The notes under the pieces: model-generated | What the model saw: only the letters and a program-made list of their open reading frames with translations | Databases searched by the model: none | Told to the model about the DNA's origin: nothing | Shown here: in pieces, positions 57,800 through 64,000 of the stretch | Position numbering within the stretch: the first letter of the stretch is position 1 | How the letters are laid out: every line of letters starts with the position of its first letter | Position numbers and translations under genes: made by a program | Assembly (NCBI GenBank): GCA_903813345.2 | Contig: CAIIXF020000003.1 | Coordinates: 22,210,931-22,274,930, forward strand | Direction of reading: 5' to 3' | Length of the DNA: 64,000 nucleotides | From: Owenia fusiformis | Taxonomy: Eukaryota > Annelida > Polychaeta > Sabellida > Oweniidae

Positions 57800-59330
57800 C
57801 AATGTTGGCGTTCCTCGTCCTCTGGTGTTCAGGTATCAGTTTGTAGCGGTTGACAGTTTTCAGTATTCAATGTTTGGTGTTACAGGAATTTTCTTTTCAG
57901 TTTTGAACTTTTCATGACCGTTGTAAATGGAAACAAAAGATGCTGCTTAAAGTCTCAGCTGGAAATCTGGAAAATAGTTTTTTAAACATTTTACTCGTCT
58001 AGAGTCCAGCCAGTATTCAATAAAATCTGAAAACAAGCAATATTCTACAGGCCCTATTTCACTATTTTATCGAACGATGTAGCTGAAATGAAATGAACTG
58101 ATTTTTTCAAATGAAAATCGAGATATTTTTGTATTTTCCTTTTGTTATCACTTATCAGCTGGATATTGAAATCATTTGCATTTATTTATATACCTTTGCT
58201 CAGTTGCTGGTTTAGACACACTTTTCACACACTGTTCATTTGTATCTAGACTATAATATATTGCAACCAATCGTTTGTGAGGTATCAGTTTCCTCAATGA
58301 GCTTCTTCTTTTACAATAACAAAATAAGAATTACATTTGTTAAAAATATTTACCTATTCAAAACAACCTGGCGCTAACATTGATTGCACCTCGCCTAAAC
58401 TGTTTGTGTAAATTAAGTAGATTTTTGCATTTTCGTAACAGTGCACTATTAAACTGAATGTTCCGCTAAAACTGTTTATTTTGAATCCTCATAGTTGATT
58501 TGTTTTTTACATGTATTTCCTTAAGAAATTATAAAAACAAAGTGCAAATTCACTTGACTTTTAACAAACCTTACCTCATACGCGATCTTTTCACTCATTC
58601 ATCCATGTTGTTTATATGTATATTTTGAATAAGTCCTTTAGTCTGAATATATTAAGCGAATATAGGTGACCCTCAGATTCTCCAGTTACTCCAAAACGTG
58701 TTGCTATTGCAATAGAACGGTAATGTTTGTTGCGCCGTTATTGACTCGAATATTGGTTCTTTCAGAAAGGTGTTTAAAATAAATGTTGTCCTAACCTTTA
58801 CAAAGAAGTTTTTGGTTACATTTAAGGCCATTAAAAAGTAAACCTATGACATTTGTTTTCAAAGTTTATCTAAGTTTGATCCCGTTGCTATAACAATAAG
58901 TCACACAATGTTTTACTTGAATGGTTGATTGACTTGCTTCACCAGCCTGGCGTCCAGGCCATTTTCTTTTTACTTTATGATAAATTGCAAGAACTATAAT
59001 CGTAAAGTGTTAGTGTTTTCTTAAGCGTTGACATGCATTGTACTTCTCAACAAAGAGAAAATTGACTTTGATTGAGTGATTCTCTTCTCTCAATTTGGCG
59101 TTTGAAAATCAAAATCTTTAACAGTTTATTACCTCTTGAACACGTTGAGAGCTGTTCAATAAAGCGAAAAAGAACATGAGACTAAAATAACAACAAAAGA
59201 GAAGTACACGACACAGGATTTTATCGTAATGACATTATGGCAACGTGTCTGAAATGAAAGTTCGATCTTTATACACGTACAGCGATCTATTTTTCCCCTT
59301 ATTTGTTTGGATCACGATGCCATAATCTAT
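57800..59330. other. intergenic spacer upstream of the Tctex1 gene, no gene seen
   Basis: AT-rich, no splice-bounded frame with a recognisable domain and no clear repeat ends. The Tctex1 promoter should lie at the left end, but no core motif is evident. Confidence 0.5.
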
Positions 59331-59334
59331 TCCC

Positions 59335-59580
59335 CGCAAATAACCTGTTTCCCTATGACCAATGCCCCGAATAACATGTGTCCCATGATCAATTCGCCGA
59401 ATTACCTGTTTCACATGATCGATGCCCCGAATAACATGTTTCCAATGATCTAAGCCCTGAGTAACATGTTTCTGATGATGAATGCCCCGAGGAACCTGTT
59501 TCCCATGATCAATGCCTCTAATAACATGTTTCCCATAACGAATGCTCGAATAACATGTGTCCCATGATCAATGTCCCTTA
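59335..59580 (+). repeat. degenerate 30-bp tandem repeat, about eight copies
   Basis: Units of the type GATCAATGCCCCGAATAACA plus TGTTTCCCAT recur with about 80 percent identity. A 135-codon frame on the minus strand is produced by this array plus the neighbouring LINE remnant. Confidence 0.8.
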
Positions 59581-59850
59581 TTGTATGCGCCAGAGAAAGA
59601 TACAGAGCCAAGTGTGAACTAGTGAAAGTTGGCTGCCGAGCTTTCGCGGGACAATCACTCTGGAGAACATTAGGGAATTTAGGAATAAATGGCAATTCAA
59701 GGAAGAGAGCAATTTGAAGTATCACAACATCAGCAGAGAAAGCATCAAAATGGATCTGGATCAAACGAGCAGATAACTGGAAAACAAAATAAGACACTAA
59801 TAAGAAGTATTTAGCTTGGGTAGCACACATTGTCCAACACCACTCTGATG
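59580..59850 (+). mobile_element. LINE ORF2 C-terminal remnant
   Basis: On the plus strand: ERYRAKCELVKVGCRAFAGQ, then SLWRTLGNLGINGNSRKRAI, a TGA, and in the same frame SITTSAEKASKWIWIKRADN. The pattern VGCRxF...LGI.G..RK.AI....AEKAS.W.W.KR is the usual C-terminal tail of certain invertebrate non-LTR retrotransposons. One stop and missing 5' and 3' parts show it is dead. Confidence 0.6.
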
Positions 59851-60049
59851 GGGTCACCTGGTAGAGTTATACAATGTTGAAAGACCCGAAATAACAATGA
59901 AACCAGGCATTGCTGATGATGGGACAAGTGCATACAGCAACATCAAAGTATGTTTTAAAAAGTTGTATGTACGAGAGTTGTACTTTGAAGACTAGCATTA
60001 CCAGGGAGTATGTCATGATGCATGTATGCTGAAAACAATTTACTGAAAC

Positions 60050-60165
60050 AAGGAATTACCATGCAAAATGTCACCACCTGTCATTGTTTCAGATGCCGAC
60101 CAAGGAACGCCAACCGCCGACCGTCAAACACTGTCTACAAAAAAAGTTGGAGATTTTAATTACAA
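60050..60165 (+). repeat. dispersed TGTCACCAC-family copy
   Basis: ACCATGCAAAATGTCACCAC, CAGATGCCGACCAAGGAACG, CAACCGCCGACCG and AAAAAAGTTGGAGA, the family in forward orientation without its hairpin tail. Confidence 0.7.
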
Positions 60166-60169
60166 CATG

Positions 60170-61420
60170 CCAATATAATAAATGAGACCATGTAAGCTTG
60201 GGTTATATATAAGTAACATTTTTTATATTCATTTGTTTCGCTTTTTATTTCGGATCATTTTCTCCCCTTTCTCATTAATCGTTAATATGGACTCGTCAGT
60301 TTTTCATTTGCTCGACTTTAAGAAATTAAGAGGACACAGTACTCGGGACTTAACTCTTGAACAGTCCAGGATGTCATTACCAATCATTGATTGTGTCAAT
60401 GCGGCGTATTATGCTCATAACAAAGCGGTCACCAATACAACAACAAGACACTTCTAGGTGTACAAATATGTGCTCGTGTGGTCCGTATATTTTGTGTCAA
60501 ATAAGATCATTTGATCTTTAGATCCACACTTGGTTTTTCATCTAAAGGGATTATAACTGTCCTGGATGATCCTTTGATCGAATAAGGAAACAATTGCATT
60601 TACTTTGTAGGTCAATGACAATTTTATTTCCCATAAACCTACACAACTTTATGCTATTGGCTCAATATATTCTTTTAAAAAACATTGATTTCATATGTTA
60701 AGCTACAAAGATTGCATTACTTGAACCTAGAGCATTGGTTAACCTTTCCTACAACTTTAACTTCTGAATTTGAAGATCTCAAAAGTATACAAATACACGT
60801 TGACCCTTAAATTATTTTTGTAAAATTTACATTACCCAACCAAACTCCAAAATTGAAATTGAATATATATTGACTCATAAATTGTCTAAATTTAGCCTTG
60901 TCTGGCTCAAAATATCTTCAACAGGTATTAGTCATCAGAATAAAATAAAATGTCTATATATGCTTCAATTTCACACGTTATTTCAGAACGTTTGCATTTT
61001 AATCGACCTAATGACATTGGATTTTAAGGACCTTAATTTTTGTTGATCAAACTCCGTGGCAGTGTTACATATTATTTTTGATGATGGAGAATCATCAATT
61101 TTTGATTCTGAAGAAATCTATCAAAATATCATTTCAGTTGCTCTAACTTTCTTGGAAGTAGAAGATTTAATGAATGATTTAAAGAAGGTCTAATGAATTA
61201 ATTTGATTTGCGGCAAACTTGAGCAAAATCACCATATCCCAAAATCATTCCTTGTCGATGCCGATCTCGACCATCCCTACTGAATTTTTCTAAAGATCAA
61301 TTAAAGCGACAACTAACAAAGATTAAATAAAGACAGTTGAGCGTAACTTCCTGAAAAAGAATTACTTAAAGTTAATGTGGAAAAATGACGATCATTCCCA
61401 GTGCGCTTTTTTCAATAACC
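60170..61420. other. spacer, no gene seen
   Basis: A 91-codon open frame at 60182-60457 ends in an RGHSTRDLTLEQSR-like stretch that faintly recalls LINE C-termini but is not secure. The rest is featureless. Confidence 0.45.
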
Positions 61421-61423
61421 CCT

Positions 61424-61704
61424 TGGGTGGGCCCAGAAAAAAAAATTGGGCCCTAAAAAAATTTGGGGCCAAAAAAGGCCTTCAGGCCCCAAAAAGTGGG
61501 CCTTTTTGGTTATTACTGGGCCTTTTAAGGCCATATTTTTTGATTTCAGGCCAAATTTTGAAGAAAATGGGCCTCAAAATTTCAAAATTTGGGCCCACTT
61601 TTGGGTTTTAGGGGCCCAAAATTTTTTTCCGCGCAAGCGCGGACGCTTTTTTCTCTGACTTGAAATTTGGGCCCCCCCCTTGTTGATTCCCAGATCCGCC
61701 CCTG
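61424..61704. mobile_element. non-autonomous hAT-like element, left end damaged
   Basis: Matches 62885-63215 over nearly its whole length (TGGGCCTTTTTGGT, GGCCAAATTTTGAAGAAAAT, TTCCGCGCAAGCGCGGAC) and ends CAGATCCGCCCCTG. The left terminal CACTGGCGGAT of the sister copy is missing. Confidence 0.75.
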
Positions 61705-62524
61705 ACCTGTAATTGATCATATCAGGCTTTCGATGAATTTCGCACAGAAGCTTGACTGAAATGACCTTGCATTGTGATTGCAAGACTTGCTGCTAGACGT
61801 TGACCAAGGCGATAACCCATAAAGGTAATTTAGCAGACATTTGGAAGTTGACACCGCTTTTTCATTTAATGAATTTCCAATAACAAACAGGTCTTTAGGT
61901 ATAATCTCGAATAACTGTGAATATTTGTCAATTGTTTGCTTTTTTCATTTAATTGGGATTGGAAGAAATATTGGGATGTTTTCGATATGGGCTGTTTTAT
62001 TTGCGGGTTTCTTTGCTGCCACTTTATAATATTTTCTAAAATTTCAAAAAGCAAGAAAGAAACTTTTGATCGAGTTTTTCTTTTATTTTTGGATTAGAAT
62101 ACAAAGAATATATTGGATTGAAAACTACCTGGATAATATGTGTACTTTGTAGGATTGTCACTTCTCAGCCGCAGCTGCACTGGTAGCCATAAATTTTGTA
62201 TTTTAGTAAAATCGATTTTAGGATCAGTTATTAAACGCTCGGTAGGCTATCGCTCGTATCCATAATAAGTGTTAACATAAGAGCTAGGCCCAAGTGACTT
62301 ACAACCCCCCCCCCCCTCCATTCCACACCGTTCGCTCTCACAGCGAGGAGGGGGATAACTCACAATCCCAATCAATTAGGCGCAGGGGCCTTTTATGGCC
62401 TCCATGCAATGTTGCATTTATTGAAGCAATAATTCTGTCAATATTTCAGCAATATGCTAGACTAGCAAACGTTTCCCCAGTTATCGAGTTTTATTTGAAC
62501 AAGATGATAAATGACTTTGTCAAG

Positions 62525-62775
62525 TACCATGAGCAAGGCTGAGCTGTGTACAGTATCACGTGATACCCCACGTGATGCGTCTAATTGAACCCCGCCCCCA
62601 AAGTTAGAAGTCCATCTTGTACGAAACTCCAGAGAGGCTGCGGTCCAACGTCCACAATAGTAGTGAAATTTGACCCGAGGAATCCCTGGGAACTACTAAG
62701 TCCAGAGTACAAGTCTTGCTGAGCTGGTCACGGTGACCTGAGACGGGAAAATGAGTGACAGATCGTCATCAGAAG
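62525..62775 (+). promoter_or_regulatory. possible promoter and first exon of a rightward gene
   Basis: A locally GC-rich stretch contains CACGTGAT and CCACGTG E-box-like sites and a GC box CCCCGCCCCC, then an ATG at 62751 in good context (GGGAAAATGAG). It reads MSDRSSSE and reaches a GTAAAA donor at 62776. No continuing exon was found before the window ends, so this is only a candidate. Confidence 0.35.
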
Positions 62776-62884
62776 GTAAAAATAGAACATCACTAATTTT
62801 CAATCATGAGATTTGGAGAAATCACATGACATCATGATAGATTCTAAATCTAAATGGAATATAAATTTATTTATAAATAGATAC

Positions 62885-63215
62885 CACTGGCGGATATGGG
62901 GGGGGGGCCCAGGGGCCCGGGCCCCCCCCCCTCGGGTGGGCCCAGAAAAAAAAAATTGGGCCCAAAAAAATTTTTGAGCAAAAAAAGGCCTTGTGGCCCC
63001 AAAAAGTGGGCCTTTTTGGTCATAAATGGGCCTTCTAAGGCCTTATTTTTTCATTTTAGGCCAAATTTTGAAGAAAATGGGCCTCAAAATTTCAAAATTT
63101 GGGCCCACATTTTGGTTTTAGGGGCCTAAAAATTTTTTCCGCGCAAGCGCGGACATTTTTTTCTCGGGCAAGAAGTTTGGGCCCCCCCCCTTGTTGGTTC
63201 CCAGATCCGCCCCTG
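62885..63215. mobile_element. 331-bp non-autonomous hAT-like element
   Basis: Begins CACTGGCGGATATGG and ends CCCAGATCCGCCCCTG, with the 5-bp direct repeat GATAC at both sides (62880-62884 and 63216-63220). It holds many GGGCC/GGCCC words and a CCGCGCAAGCGCGG palindrome. No transposase. Confidence 0.8.
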
Positions 63216-63220
63216 GATAC

Positions 63221-64000
63221 TGTTACCTTGCTGAATAGGTAAGTTACATATTTGTTTGTTTGTTTACTTCTGTTTTGATGACTCTGCGTGTTTGCTTTTA
63301 TATCACATGGTCGACTGAACACACATGTGCATGTTCAATGGTGCACAACTTTTAAAAGCTCAAGAAATATGGAATTAATTTAATAACACAACAGTGTCTG
63401 TACACTACATATACACATGTAGTCTATTGCTTATTCTCAAGTACTTCTCAATATTTGGCTTTCACTTTAGAATAAGGTGGTAAACAAAGACTATGCTAAT
63501 CTTGGCTTGTGGTACTTTTGTATACTGGTATCATGTATACACATTCAGTGTCAATTTCACCCTCTAAATGATATTACTTTCCAAAATAGGGATCTTGTTT
63601 CACTTTATAATTTATCCTTGGATAACATTAGAGAAAGTAAAACATTGTGTATCAAACTCAACTCATGTAAACAAATATTAGGAGCATGGTGCATTGTTAT
63701 TCAGTGCTTTATTTTAACAAAAAATGATTGCCTCCAATTGATCATTTTTGAGTTTTAAATTTGAAGATTTTTTTGCAATGATCCTGATGGTGATCCCAGG
63801 TCAAGACATTGATGGTGAAGATTTTAGTAATGAAGGAAAACCTTTTTAAAATATGCATCTCTTTTATTGTATTGTCTTGTGTATTTAGTGCTAATATGTT
63901 ATAAAAACCCATATTTCATGTATGTAATATTAACATTAACGTTTTATTAAAATTCACTTGTTTTGGTCACATTCAAATCAATCGTATCAATTTTGATAGG
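63221..64000. other. right end of the window, no gene seen
   Basis: AT-rich. A 93-codon open frame at 63477-63758 has no recognised domain. It may be an intron of the gene suggested at 62751. Confidence 0.4.

Noticed and set aside
59450-59857. 135-codon minus-strand frame with repeated NMLLEALIMGN-like peptides
   Set aside because: Explained by the 30-bp tandem repeat plus the antisense of a LINE remnant.
60182-60457. 91-codon frame with a faint LINE C-terminal look
   Set aside because: Similarity is limited to about 15 residues and no other part of an element is nearby.
62294-62542. Open frame with RRRGLLWPP...FVKYHEQG that recalls a transposase C-terminus
   Set aside because: Too short and divergent to assign, and starts in a poly-C run.
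63785-63850. Possible second exon for the candidate gene at 62751
   Set aside because: The acceptor is poor and the frame stops within a few codons without a proper donor.

Overview
The window is nuclear DNA from an animal: AT-rich, with GT-AG introns, AATAAA signals, LINEs, SINE-like tRNA relics, DNA transposons and long intergenic or intronic spacers. The gene set (Atg8/GATE-16, NDUFV2, a secreted C45-type amidohydrolase, a Tctex1-domain dynein light chain, a single-exon Ig receptor) and the heavy load of MITEs and hairpin repeats suggest a marine invertebrate, either a deuterostome or a lophotrochozoan. The species cannot be fixed from this sequence. Positions 1-15,130: a head-to-head pair. 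An Atg8/GABARAPL2-type autophagy gene runs leftward (first three exons present, last exon outside the window) and NDUFV2, the 24-kDa complex I subunit, runs rightward (nine exons, 248 residues). Their ATGs lie about 420 bp apart. NDUFV2 intron 5 is swollen by a nest of mobile elements: a 5'-truncated LINE with a 13-bp target duplication, split by a CACTA-like element with repeat-packed ends and by a short, gene-less LTR element. Positions 15,130-22,400: no gene. This stretch holds tandem arrays (162-bp units, an 18-copy array of roughly 115-165-bp units) carried inside dispersed repeat elements. Positions 22,419-47,335: one gene of ten exons on the minus strand encodes a 440-residue protein with a signal peptide and C45-peptidase features (relatives: fungal isopenicillin-N acyltransferase and insect Tan). 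Its 17-kb intron 5 contains, on the opposite strand, an intact single-exon gene for a 525-residue Ig-superfamily membrane protein, plus a 17-copy 40-bp minisatellite and several MITEs. Positions 49,200-57,777: a tandem duplication of about 3.4-4.9 kb has copied the long 3' exon of a Tctex1-domain (DYNLT4/5-like) gene. Only the right-hand copy has the upstream coding exon (57,748-57,777), so the left copy is either an alternative terminal exon or a gene fragment. Element insertions found in only one copy give natural empty sites and show they came after the duplication. Positions 57,800-64,000: mostly repeats, a LINE remnant, two related hAT-type non-autonomous elements and a possible first exon at 62,751. 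Four genes are firmly supported (Atg8-type, NDUFV2, C45-type, Tctex1) and the Ig receptor is strong. All other open frames seen look like chance or repeat-derived.
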